In this document: positions 8,437 through 14,873 of the stretch, piece after piece
How the letters are laid out: the number at the start of each line of letters is the position of its first letter
How positions within the stretch are numbered: position 1 is the first letter of the stretch
The notes under the pieces: model-generated
The model's database searches: none
The model's input: the letters and a program-made list of their open reading frames with translations, nothing else
What the model was told of the DNA's origin: nothing
Translations under genes and position numbers: made by a program
Assembly: GCF_017901175.1 (NCBI RefSeq)
Contig: NZ_CP072796.1
Location: 1 to 34,476, forward strand
Direction of reading: 5' to 3'
DNA: 34,476 nucleotides
Source of the DNA: Thiothrix unzii
Lineage (GTDB): Bacteria > Pseudomonadota > Gammaproteobacteria > Thiotrichales > Thiotrichaceae

Positions 8437-8985
8437 ATGAAATTGTTACCCACGTTGTTAATCGCCTGCGGTTTGCTGGCTTCCCCAATGGTGTTGGCGG
8501 AAGAGCCACCCAAGCACGGTGAAACCGGACACGACCATGCAAAAGATCACGGGCAAACAACTACGCCTGAAACCAAACCGGAGGATACCCACAAAGGCGA
8601 ATCGGCGGAAGACCACGCCAAACACGAGCAAGAAGGGCATGATCACGCCCACGATGACAAACCCCATCACGGTGGTATTGTGGCGGTAGTCGATGAAATC
8701 CATCACGAACTAGTGACGGCGGAAGATGGTAAAGTCAGCCTATATGCCGAAGGTTTACCGCAAGGTGACGCACTCAAGGCGGTCAAAGTTCGCCTGACCG
8801 TGTTGAAAGGCAAAGACAAACAAGAAGCCGACTTAACGTTGGTGGAAGGGGATGAGCCGCGTTTTGATGCGCCAGCGGAGATGAAGCTGGGCGCGGGTGA
8901 TAAGGTGGTGGCGATGATCCAGCCAGCCGAAGGCAAGCCACGCATGGCGAAGTTTGAGATGCCGACTGAAACACCCGCCAAGTAA
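8437..8985 (+). CDS. His-rich secreted metal-binding protein
   Basis: A 182-residue protein with a signal peptide (about 1-21). The His/Asp/Glu-rich segment at residues 25-80 has repeats such as H-D-H-A-K-D-H and H-D-H-A-H-D-D, followed by a beta-rich folded domain (about 80-180) with no Cys. It is probably a periplasmic metal buffer or metallochaperone feeding the pump. It follows czcA by 32 bases with AAGGAG in front and is the last gene of the efflux operon. The fold is not recognised; the folded part resembles small periplasmic beta domains. Confidence 0.72.
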   Translation: MKLLPTLLIACGLLASPMVLAEEPPKHGETGHDHAKDHGQTTTPETKPEDTHKGESAEDHAKHEQEGHDHAHDDKPHHGGIVAVVDEIHHELVTAEDGKVSLYAEGLPQGDALKAVKVRLTVLKGKDKQEADLTLVEGDEPRFDAPAEMKLGAGDKVVAMIQPAEGKPRMAKFEMPTETPAK

Positions 8986-8992
8986 TATTCTG

Positions 8993-9352
8993 ATGGCATC
9001 AGTAGGCGGTAGTAATCTGGCGGGCATTGCCCAATATAACGAACGGTTGGTGTTACAACTGATTCGGCGTGCGCAAAGCCTTACCAAGGCGGACATTGCC
9101 CGCATTACGCATTTAAGTGCTCAAACTGCTTCTGTCATTATCAACAGGCTATTGGCAGAAAAACTGTTATGCAAACAGAAACCCCGTCATGAAGTCGGTA
9201 AAGTAGGGCAACCTGCCATACCGATTAGCCTTAACCCTTCCGGTGCTTATTCGTTAGGGGTGAAAATTGGGCGACGGGGGTTGGATGCGGTTTTAATCAA
9301 TTTCACGGGGGGAATTCTCCGGCGTTGGGTTCCTCTGCATAAAGGTACGTAA
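8993..9352 (+). pseudogene. ROK-family regulator, N-terminal fragment
   Basis: The 119-residue frame matches the beginning of ROK/NagC-type regulators. The winged helix-turn-helix (residues ~12-60, with L-T-K-A-D-I-A-R and T-A-S-V-I-I-N-R-L) is followed by the V-G-Q-P-A-I-P-I-S-L-N motif and the start of the sugar-kinase-like domain, then a stop. Full ROK regulators are near 400 residues, so about 70 percent is missing. The break lies just before the serine recombinase gene, consistent with a deletion or recombination boundary. A DNA-binding stub could still be made but is unlikely to respond to a sugar. Confidence 0.7.
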
Positions 9353-9375
9353 CCCACCACAGGATTTAGCCCCAG

Positions 9376-9972
9376 TTAAGCTTTTGCGGAATGCTCATTC
9401 CTGAGTTCCTTGATCCTGTCTGTTGGGAAATAGCGGTAAAAGGCTGTCCTGCCGATCCCAAGCTGGTCAATCACGTCACCAATGAAAGGGTAGTTCTCCG
9501 TGTCTTTGAGTAAGGCTTCTGCCTGCTTGATGGCCTGTTCATTCATGGCCTTTGGCCTCCCTCCCCGTCGCCCACGCCTATTGGCTGCGGCAAGACCCGC
9601 ACGGGTATTCTCGACAATCAGTTCCCGCTGGAACTCATCGAAAGCGGCGGTCATGTGGAAAAACAGCCGTCCTTCAGAGGTGCTGGTGTCGATGTTTTGG
9701 GTCAACACTTTGAGGGCGATTCCCCGCTCGTGGATATTTGCTGCCGTTTTGATAACTTGCGTCAACGAACGCGCCAACCGGGAAAGTTTCCAGACCACCA
9801 GCGTGTCCCCTTTTCGCAGGTAATCCAGTGCCGCCAGCAATTGTGGCCTGTCCCGATGCGAGCCAGATGCTTTTTCCGTAAAAACTTTTTCGCACCCCGC
9901 AGCTTTAAGGGCATCCATCTGGAGGGCGGTGTTTTGGTCTATGGTAGAGACGCGGGCATAACCAATCAGCAT
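9376..9972 (-). CDS. Serine recombinase, resolvase/invertase family
   Basis: This 198-residue protein starts Y-A-R-V-S with catalytic S9, has the L-S-R-L-A-R-S motif (R65, R68) and the E-helix region, then a C-terminal helix-turn-helix (about 160-185). This is the complete small resolvase/Pin-Hin type. Such enzymes resolve plasmid dimers or cointegrates or invert DNA. The gene faces away from the partition operon, with a perfect dyad at 10091-10110 upstream that could belong to its recombination site. It is not part of the Tn3 element, which has its own resolvase. It may serve multimer resolution of the plasmid. Confidence 0.9.
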   Translation of the reverse strand: MLIGYARVSTIDQNTALQMDALKAAGCEKVFTEKASGSHRDRPQLLAALDYLRKGDTLVVWKLSRLARSLTQVIKTAANIHERGIALKVLTQNIDTSTSEGRLFFHMTAAFDEFQRELIVENTRAGLAAANRRGRRGGRPKAMNEQAIKQAEALLKDTENYPFIGDVIDQLGIGRTAFYRYFPTDRIKELRNEHSAKA

Positions 9973-10090
9973 GGCAATTTATTCCTTAATGGGCTTGATG
10001 TAACTGTAAAAGAATGCCAGTTTCAGGACAAGGAAAACGGGTATGATTTGGCGGCAACCGCCTGCCTTTGGGGATGTGACATGACGCATC

Positions 10091-10110
10091 CCTAAAACGA
10101 CCGTTTTAGG
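10091..10110. promoter_or_regulatory. Perfect dyad upstream of the serine recombinase
   Basis: The nine-base arms CCTAAAACG and CGTTTTAGG surround AC. The dyad lies 118 bases upstream of the recombinase start and at the end of the partition operon. It could be a recombinase binding site or an operator. It lacks a T-run, so a terminator is less likely. A small GGCGG/CCGCC hairpin lies at about 10050. Confidence 0.45.
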
Positions 10111-10167
10111 AACAAAGGATTCCAAGACTACTGAAAATCATCCAAAAATGGTTAGCCAATACTCTTT

Positions 10168-10223
10168 AAAAGCTAAATTGCGAGCTTTTAGGCTTTTAGG
10201 CTTTTAGGCTTTTAGGCTTTTAG
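10168..10223. repeat. Centromere-like repeats at the end of the par operon
   Basis: An AAAAGCT/AGCTTTT inverted pair (about 10168-10190) runs into five tandem copies of the 8-base unit GCTTTTAG (10184-10223). The array overlaps the last codons and stop of the small par gene. The same CTAAAAGC core occurs in the inverted repeat upstream of parA, so both ends of the operon carry the same motif. Confidence 0.65.
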
Positions 10224-10524
10224 TGATTTTCCGTTGAATCTTGTATGCCTCTAAAGAAAGTTCTAATAATTCTACGAACTTAAGGTCGTCTTCAAAGGCA
10301 ATTCGCTTGAACTCCTTGAGGAAGTCGCCGCTTACCCGCGTACCGAATGCTTCGGTTCGACCAGTTTTGCGAGCTGGTCGTGACAATTTTACGGTGGCCT
10401 CATTAGGAATAACTGCTAAAGCAATTGGAGCAACTTCTGGAGCACTTAGGTTATCTCCCGCCGCCTCTACTTGTGGTGGATCACCAAAACGGTTACGTTT
10501 TTTCAGTTTCGATAAATCAGCCAT
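10204..10524 (-). CDS. Small partition partner (ParB-like adaptor / ribbon-helix-helix type)
   Basis: A 106-residue basic protein directly downstream of parA with a two-base gap. It has a flexible polar N-terminus and a C-terminal part (about 60-106) starting near R-V-S-G-D-F-L-K-E-F-K that looks like a ribbon-helix-helix domain: one short strand then two helices. This is the form of ParG-like centromere-binding proteins paired with ParF/ParA ATPases. I infer that it binds the CTAAAAGC repeats at both ends of the operon and stimulates ParA. The RHH call is by pattern only. Confidence 0.65.
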   Translation of the reverse strand: MADLSKLKKRNRFGDPPQVEAAGDNLSAPEVAPIALAVIPNEATVKLSRPARKTGRTEAFGTRVSGDFLKEFKRIAFEDDLKFVELLELSLEAYKIQRKITKSLKA

Positions 10525-10526
10525 GA

Positions 10527-11147
10527 TTACAACCTATCTGTGATGGACTGAACAAGTTCATCTGCCCGTTCATTCAGGCTTTTGTAGCGCGTTTCTGTCA
10601 CCGCCAGACCATCATTCTGTGCTTGCCGATACGCAGGTTTTTCTGGCAAGTGCCCTTTAAAGCAGTAATGACCCGCTTGCGTAATGTAGTGATTAGCGTC
10701 CTGTATTTCTGATTCGGTACTTACTCTGACCAAAGCGATACCGATACGCTCAGGTGGCACGCCTTTCTTGACCAGCTCATGGGCAAGTAAAACCGTTGGA
10801 ATTAAGTCATCACGACTCGCTCCAGTGGGTAGCACCAGCAAGTCTGCTACCTTGGCAATCTCCAACGTAGCAGTGCTGGCACGAGGCGCACCATCCAAAA
10901 TCAGGATGTCGAAACTCTCTGCCAATTCAAGCGCATCTCTCACTTTACCAAACACTTCCACCGAACCTACGGGATCATTCCCGTTATTCAGCCGATGGCG
11001 ATGCCATTCCGATACAGTACCCTGCTGGGTATCCAGATCAGCCAGCTTGATGGATAAACCACTCTTTTTCGCCTCACACGCAAAAGCACGGGCAAGAGTA
11101 GATTTACCAACCCCCCCTTTCTGCGAAAGAAATGCAATGATTGCCAT
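10527..11147 (-). CDS. parA: ParA-family partition ATPase
   Basis: This is a deviant Walker-A ATPase: K-G-G-V-G-K-S-T at residues 10-17, D-L-D-T-Q-Q-G at 37-43 and the I-L-I-L-D Walker B at 81-85. It is 206 residues from the ATG at 11147, the size of small ParF-type partition ATPases with no N-terminal DNA-binding domain. An alternative TTG start at 11159 adds four residues and has a better-spaced AGGA, so the true start is open. It forms an operon with the small partner gene and drives plasmid segregation over the nucleoid. Confidence 0.9.
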   Translation of the reverse strand: MAIIAFLSQKGGVGKSTLARAFACEAKKSGLSIKLADLDTQQGTVSEWHRHRLNNGNDPVGSVEVFGKVRDALELAESFDILILDGAPRASTATLEIAKVADLLVLPTGASRDDLIPTVLLAHELVKKGVPPERIGIALVRVSTESEIQDANHYITQAGHYCFKGHLPEKPAYRQAQNDGLAVTETRYKSLNERADELVQSITDRL

Positions 11148-11165
11148 GTTGTAACCCAAAATAAT

Positions 11166-11187
11166 TCCTATAGGAGTGACTATAGGT
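11166..11187. promoter_or_regulatory. CTATAGG repeats in the parA leader
   Basis: Two copies of CTATAGG, the first inside the palindrome CCTATAGG, lie 7-30 bases before the parA start. They probably belong to the promoter or operator for autoregulation. Confidence 0.4.
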
Positions 11188-11198
11188 CAAAACGCCTT

Positions 11199-11268
11199 AA
11201 AAGCTAAATAGTCTAAAAACTTAAGAGCTAAAAAGACTAAAAGCATGAAATTAGACTATTTAGCTTTT
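11199..11268. repeat. Centromere/operator inverted repeat upstream of parA
   Basis: Perfect 18-base arms (AAAAGCTAAATAGTCTAA at 11199-11216 and its complement at 11251-11268) flank a 34-base spacer that holds a third, degenerate copy of the unit. It lies upstream of parA, where small RHH partition proteins bind. It shares the AAAAGCT core with the array at 10168-10223. Confidence 0.7.
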
Positions 11269-11319
11269 AGACTCTTAGTGGTGATGATGCAGGATATTTA
11301 GGATCGAGAGAATGGGACG

Positions 11320-11481
11320 ATGTTTGATTTGTCTTTTCTTGATGTTAAGAATTGGTATCGCTTACACGTACTGAGTGCCTACCCTGCCCCGGAACGTCGC
11401 GGCGGTGGAAAAATTGGCTTCTTCAAAATTGCCTATAACCTGCGGATGGGAAAACCTTTACCTTCCAATCCCCACAAATAA
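11320..11481 (+). CDS. Small protein of unknown function (53 residues)
   Basis: An ATG opens a 53-codon frame encoding a compact, basic, aromatic-rich peptide with W-Y-R-L near residue 13 and a G-G-G-K-I-G-F-F-K stretch in the middle. It is followed two bases later by a strong hairpin, which supports a real short transcript. The ribosome site is weak (GGGA four bases upstream). No family recognised. Confidence 0.4.
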   Translation: MFDLSFLDVKNWYRLHVLSAYPAPERRGGGKIGFFKIAYNLRMGKPLPSNPHK

Positions 11482-11483
11482 CA

Positions 11484-11503
11484 AAGCCCGCTTAAGCGGG
11501 CTT
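11484..11503 (+). terminator. Hairpin after the 53-residue ORF
   Basis: Perfect eight-base arms AAGCCCGC/GCGGGCTT around TTAA, immediately after the stop codon. There is no long T-run, so termination may be weak. Confidence 0.5.
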
Positions 11504-11655
11504 CGCCAGAATTTCTTCTGGTATTCAGAACACCTTTACCGGACTTGGCCTGACCTCTTGGGTAGCGGGATGTCTGGAAAACCAGTCTGCAACATCCTGA
11601 ATCACGTATCTGTGATGTGTTTTCATCATAAGAAATTGCAGCAGTAACTACAATA

Positions 11656-11874
11656 TCAAGCTTCAACCACACACAACCGACACAAGCCACCATCTGTGGC
11701 ATCACGGAAAGCATCCAAATAGACTTTAGAACCTACTGGAAACCATTCCAAAAAATCCAAAACCAACCCTAGTTGTAGGCATGGAAGCCCTGTCGCAGGC
11801 TTCCAAATAGGGTTAGCCGTATCTGTAAAATGCTTAATTGATTGATATTTATACAGGGGGGGGGTAAACTGCAA
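11656..11874 (-). CDS. Possible small ORF with a poly-C tract near its start
   Basis: This 72-residue frame from a TTG has a plausible amino-acid mix in its second half (L-V-L-D-F-L-E-W-F-P-V-G-S-K). A run of nine G on the + strand (about 11856-11864) falls at codons 4-7, so slippage would switch the frame on or off. No family recognised and no good ribosome site; it may be a remnant. Confidence 0.25.
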   Translation of the reverse strand: MQFTPPLYKYQSIKHFTDTANPIWKPATGLPCLQLGLVLDFLEWFPVGSKVYLDAFRDATDGGLCRLCVVEA

Positions 11875-11941
11875 CTCCCCTGATTAATAATAAAAGCACG
11901 GGGTTAGTTCGGTATAAATTAAGTATGTTGTAAACCTTTGT

Positions 11942-11976
11942 GGCACGTTCTCCCCTGTTCGTGCCTTTTCTTTTTT
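11942..11976 (+). terminator. Intrinsic terminator in repeat B copy 1
   Basis: The GGCACG/CGTGCC stem with a 12-base loop is followed by TTTTC and six T. It is conserved in copy 2. Confidence 0.65.
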
Positions 11977-12020
11977 CCTGCCCATGCAAAGCTCTTCATA
12001 AGCATGATGTTACGTATTAA

Positions 12021-12042
12021 TTTGTAACAACATTGTTACAAA
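12021..12042. promoter_or_regulatory. Perfect GTAACA/TGTTAC palindrome (operator-like)
   Basis: Ten-base arms TTTGTAACAA and TTGTTACAAA surround CA. The second copy (22486-22507) has one mismatch at the last base. Related GTAACA half-sites occur at 27115-27155. It is probably the binding site of a dimeric repressor, which I cannot identify. Confidence 0.55.
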
Positions 12043-12155
12043 TCGGAGTGACTACCCATCAGATGGCTTATCCCCTATTGCCCTCACCAACCTTTTTTAA
12101 ACCTCAAATGTGCTAGTCAATTGATACGGCATTGGGTAAGTCGTCCAAAAGTAAA

Positions 12156-12180
12156 AAGCCCACCGGGTTACGGCGGGCTT
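12156..12180 (+). terminator. Hairpin of the AAGCCC/GGGCTT type
   Basis: The AAGCCC/GGGCTT outer stem and CCG/CGG inner stem are separated by one A-C mismatch. A-rich before, with no T-run after, so on the minus strand it would end with a T-run and could terminate leftward transcription. Confidence 0.4.
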
Positions 12181-12327
12181 CTTGGAACTTCCTTCAAGAG
12201 ATCAAACTTTGAGGGAAGTCCCGATTCTACATAATTGGCTATAAATCGCGCAACGACAAAAAGTGAATGCGGACAAGGTGTTAATGCTGTTGCTCACAGG
12301 TATATCCACGGGTTCTGGGGATAACGC

Positions 12328-12373
12328 TTGCAATACGGTAGTAGGGAAATACAACAATACTGCCGTATTGCAA
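12328..12373. promoter_or_regulatory. Inverted repeat with 11-base arms upstream of DUF29 gene 1
   Basis: TTGCAATACGG (12328-12338) and CCGTATTGCAA (12363-12373) are perfect complements. A third half-site CAATAC lies just before the right arm and forms a tighter dyad with it. It sits about 80 bases before the DUF29 start. This may be an operator; module 2 lacks this sequence. Confidence 0.45.
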
Positions 12374-12453
12374 ATGTTACATTTCCGCTTGCACTTCCCC
12401 CTACCCTACCTACCTGCTACCCTCAAGCTATCGACAACACAGGAGGCACGGAC

Positions 12454-12900
12454 ATGGGTGCTGTAGCTTACGATCAAGACCTTTACAGTTGGTCACTGGA
12501 ACAGGCAAGGCTGTTACGTGAACGCAAGTTTGACCAAATTGACCTAGAACACATCATTGAGGAAATCGAGGACATGAGCAAATCAGAAAAACGGGCATTA
12601 GAATCGTTTTTGGAAACCCTGCTCATGCATTTACTGAAATGGCAATACCAGCCGTTTTATATAGGCCGCAGGAGTTGGGAACTGACTATTATTGAGCAGC
12701 GTAAGCGGCTCAAGAAACACATGAGGGAAAACCCCGGTCTTAAATCCAAACTGGAAGAGGCCATTCTGGATGCCTACGACTTGGCAAAATCCGGTGCTGA
12801 AAAAGAAACGGGAATCCCCTCCGCTAGCTTCCCTGAAACCTGCCCTTGGGAGTATGAGCAATTTATTAATCCTGATTTCTGGCCTGAACCAACCGAATAA
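12454..12900 (+). CDS. DUF29-family protein, module 1
   Basis: The 148-residue product has the DUF29 pattern: an opening Y-D-Q-D-L-Y-S-W, then L-E-H-I-I-E-E-I-E-D-M near residue 33-43, L-L-M-H-L-L-K-W-Q-Y-Q near 60-70, and a C-terminal C-P-W-E-Y-E-Q-F segment. DUF29 proteins are small, mostly helical, cytoplasmic and of unknown function, common on plasmids and in cyanobacteria and proteobacteria. I chose the ATG at 12454 because AGGAGG lies nine bases upstream; an upstream in-frame ATG is unsupported. The leader and first codons are the same as in the module 2 copy at 25962, while the rest has diverged. Confidence 0.8.
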   Translation: MGAVAYDQDLYSWSLEQARLLRERKFDQIDLEHIIEEIEDMSKSEKRALESFLETLLMHLLKWQYQPFYIGRRSWELTIIEQRKRLKKHMRENPGLKSKLEEAILDAYDLAKSGAEKETGIPSASFPETCPWEYEQFINPDFWPEPTE

Positions 12901-12901
12901 A

Positions 12902-12925
12902 AAAAGCCGGGTTCCCCCGGCTTTT
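12902..12925. terminator. Bidirectional terminator
   Basis: The arms AAAAGCCGGG/CCCGGCTTTT around TTCC work in both directions. It lies between the convergent DUF29 gene and the large membrane protein gene. Confidence 0.75.
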
Positions 12926-12936
12926 CCATTTCCTGA

Positions 12937-14442
12937 CTAAGCGAGAATGTACTTAGGCTTGCCATTTGAGTAATCCGGGTTAGGAGTCAGCACCCCCTCA
13001 CCCACTGCCCGCGCTTGCCAGTTCAACCAAATTCGCCCCATTTCTTGAACCGTCAACCCCGTTTTGTCTGCCCCGCTTTTGGTGCGTTGGCTAATAAACC
13101 GTTTTGCATCCCGTGCGCCGGGAGAAATGGTTTGGTTGGAAACCTGCCCTACCCAGTCTGGATAAAGGTCGGTTTCTGTCTGCTGCGCCGTATCCGTCAA
13201 CCGTTCCGTGCTACCGTTTTGTGACCGTGCGAGCACGGTATCAGCAACCGTTCCAGACCGTGCGGGCACGGTGTCCGTAACGGTTGGTAGGATGGCCGGA
13301 GTAGGGCGGTCGAGTGGTGCATCCCGGAACTGTTGCCCCCCTTGGCGCAACTCAGTACGGTAGGTCATGCCAGCCAATTCCATTGCCTTGGCAAGCTGTT
13401 CCGGGGATTGCTTGAAGCCGCTGCTTTCACGCACTTGCAGGTTATCCAGCTTGTCGGCGGCACTGTGGTACACCTGTTCCCGTGCCTGTTGTGCCTTCGC
13501 CATTTCGGTGGCGATGGTTTCCCCCGTTTTGTGGAGCAGGGAAGCACTGCCAGTTTGTAGGGTTGGTTCAGGCTTGACGGTGGCTACTGGAGGTTTTGCC
13601 AACTTGTCGGCATTCATTCGGCGTAGGGCATTGCCATAGGCAAACACAGCAAGGATGTGTTGCAACTCAAAGATGGTAATCATCACCGCCACTGCCACAA
13701 TCATGCCGTCATTGGTGTCACCACCCACCACCTTGCCGACCACTTTGAACATGGGCTTGTCGAAACGCTCAAGCAGCTTTTCATTGTGGGCGTTGGTTTT
13801 ATCCACCAGCTCACCGCTGACGGTTGCGGCGGTCTGGTTAGCCATGTCGATAGCCTTCAATGCACCTGTGACTTTGCCCTCGCTGACATGGCAATCCTTC
13901 ACACGGCCTTGCTTGAGCATTTCTTGGCACTTGTTCAAATTGGCTTGCGCTTTCATCAGTGCATCCGTCAAGGCAGGGGAGGTGTTGATGGCCACACTCC
14001 CCACCTCGGCAGGTTTCAACAACCCCACCTGTTCCGCTGCATTGTTGCTGATGTGTTGTTGGTTACTGGTTGCGCTGAACAACTCAAACAGGATACCCGC
14101 AGAAGCAAACAAGACCATCGCGAAGCGTTGCCCCGCCGTCATGTGGAAACCCTCAGAGCGGTTTAAAGCGATGTCCTCGTAAACCGCCTCCTTGCTGGAG
14201 GCAAGGAAATAGGCAAGGATAAAACTGGTCACAGAAAATATTGCCAAGGCAATGTATTCGTTACTGTTGTTTTCAAGAAACGACGCAATACCCCACACAT
14301 CAGAGACGTACAGCATAAACACCGCAACAATGTACAAACAAAATGTTGCCCACCGCGCCCACTGCATCAGGTGATAAGCGCGTACTGCCCGTGCCTTGGC
14401 ATCGAAGATGGCGGCGGTGTCGTTTGTAAACATGGATTTCAT
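12937..14442 (-). CDS. Large membrane protein of the replicon module, copy 1
   Basis: A 501-residue protein with four predicted membrane helices at about 31-50, 63-82, 106-124 and 246-268. The loop between helices 3 and 4 (about 126-245) should face the periplasm and has two Cys (172, 184). The ~230-residue tail would be cytoplasmic, with a helical part (about 300-360), a low-complexity linker and a C-terminal ~45-residue unit ending K-Y-I-L-A that contains a possible helix-turn-helix. Residues 1-383 match copy 2 with only a few changes; from about residue 384 the two diverge sharply. The gene follows the small membrane gene by 12 bases and is downstream of rep. Family unknown. Confidence 0.75.
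   Translation of the reverse strand: MKSMFTNDTAAIFDAKARAVRAYHLMQWARWATFCLYIVAVFMLYVSDVWGIASFLENNSNEYIALAIFSVTSFILAYFLASSKEAVYEDIALNRSEGFHMTAGQRFAMVLFASAGILFELFSATSNQQHISNNAAEQVGLLKPAEVGSVAINTSPALTDALMKAQANLNKCQEMLKQGRVKDCHVSEGKVTGALKAIDMANQTAATVSGELVDKTNAHNEKLLERFDKPMFKVVGKVVGGDTNDGMIVAVAVMITIFELQHILAVFAYGNALRRMNADKLAKPPVATVKPEPTLQTGSASLLHKTGETIATEMAKAQQAREQVYHSAADKLDNLQVRESSGFKQSPEQLAKAMELAGMTYRTELRQGGQQFRDAPLDRPTPAILPTVTDTVPARSGTVADTVLARSQNGSTERLTDTAQQTETDLYPDWVGQVSNQTISPGARDAKRFISQRTKSGADKTGLTVQEMGRIWLNWQARAVGEGVLTPNPDYSNGKPKYILA
13198..13286. repeat. Paired palindromes in the variable 3' end of the membrane gene, copy 1
   Basis: Two palindromes with arms ACCGTGC/GCACGGT lie at 13224-13239 and 13257-13272, 33 bases apart. 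CAACCGTT (13245) and AACGGTTG (13279) flank the second one. They encode a repeated peptide (T-V-x-D-T-V-x-A-R-S), so coding repeats are the simple explanation, but a DNA site is possible. Confidence 0.5.
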
Positions 14443-14832
14443 GGTGATTCCCCCTTAAAACATCCCAACCAGCAAAAACATCCCTAAACAGATCAACAGC
14501 GTTTCAGCGTCGTCGTACCCCGTCAGCACCGCATAGGTGAAGAACAGGGCAAGCGCGAATTGCCCAGACAAGGCAATCGCCGAAACGCCAAAAAGCTGAA
14601 AATACGTAAAGATGCAGTAGGCGATGTAGAGCAGGGCAGTCACAGCCAACAGCCGCACTACCACATGGAAGAACAACGCCCAATCGACAGGGGCAGGGTG
14701 GTTAGGCGTGGATACCGTCGTATCCCTAGGGGTAGTAGCGTGGTTGTCTGTAAAGTGTTCGCGCACAGACGGGCGCAGGTTGCTATCATGCGTGTGCATT
14801 TTCAGTTTCCCGTATAAATTGAAAGTGAAGTC
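13295..14832. repeat. Long duplication, copy 1 (with 27878-29416)
   Basis: About 1.54 kb near-identical to 27878-29416. It spans the first ~383 codons of the large membrane gene, the whole small membrane gene and its leader. Identity stops abruptly inside the large gene and again just before rep. It is a possible substrate for homologous recombination within the plasmid. Confidence 0.9.
14455..14799 (-). CDS. Small membrane protein of the replicon module, copy 1
   Basis: A 114-residue protein with a polar N-terminal tail (about 1-38) and three hydrophobic segments (about 42-65, 72-92 and 98-114), ending in the last helix. It lies between rep and the large membrane gene and is probably co-transcribed with both. 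It is almost identical to 29038-29382. The composition resembles small plasmid membrane proteins that pair with a larger partner. No family recognised. GGGA eight bases upstream of the ATG is the likely ribosome site. Confidence 0.7.
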   Translation of the reverse strand: MHTHDSNLRPSVREHFTDNHATTPRDTTVSTPNHPAPVDWALFFHVVVRLLAVTALLYIAYCIFTYFQLFGVSAIALSGQFALALFFTYAVLTGYDDAETLLICLGMFLLVGMF

Positions 14833-14873
14833 CTGTGCTGGCTGTAGGAGGCCAGTGCAGGGCGATCTTGGCT

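Larger units (their letters stand above)
11889..12050. repeat. Repeat B, copy 1 (terminator plus GTAACA dyad)
   Basis: About 160 bases nearly match 22358-22515. Both copies hold a conserved leader, a GGCACG/CGTGCC hairpin followed by a T-rich run (11942-11976), and a palindrome with arms TTTGTAACAA/TTGTTACAAA around CA (12021-12042). There is no ORF. The arrangement suggests a short RNA gene with its own terminator, then an operator for what follows. Confidence 0.65.

Noticed and set aside
11375-11647. 90-residue + strand frame and the 93-residue antisense frame at 11433-11714
   Set aside because: Both run through the AAGCCCGC hairpin and overlap the more plausible 53-residue ORF; composition and starts are poor.
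13655-14182. Long + strand frames opposite the large membrane gene
   Set aside because: They are antisense shadows and are duplicated only because the minus-strand gene is duplicated.
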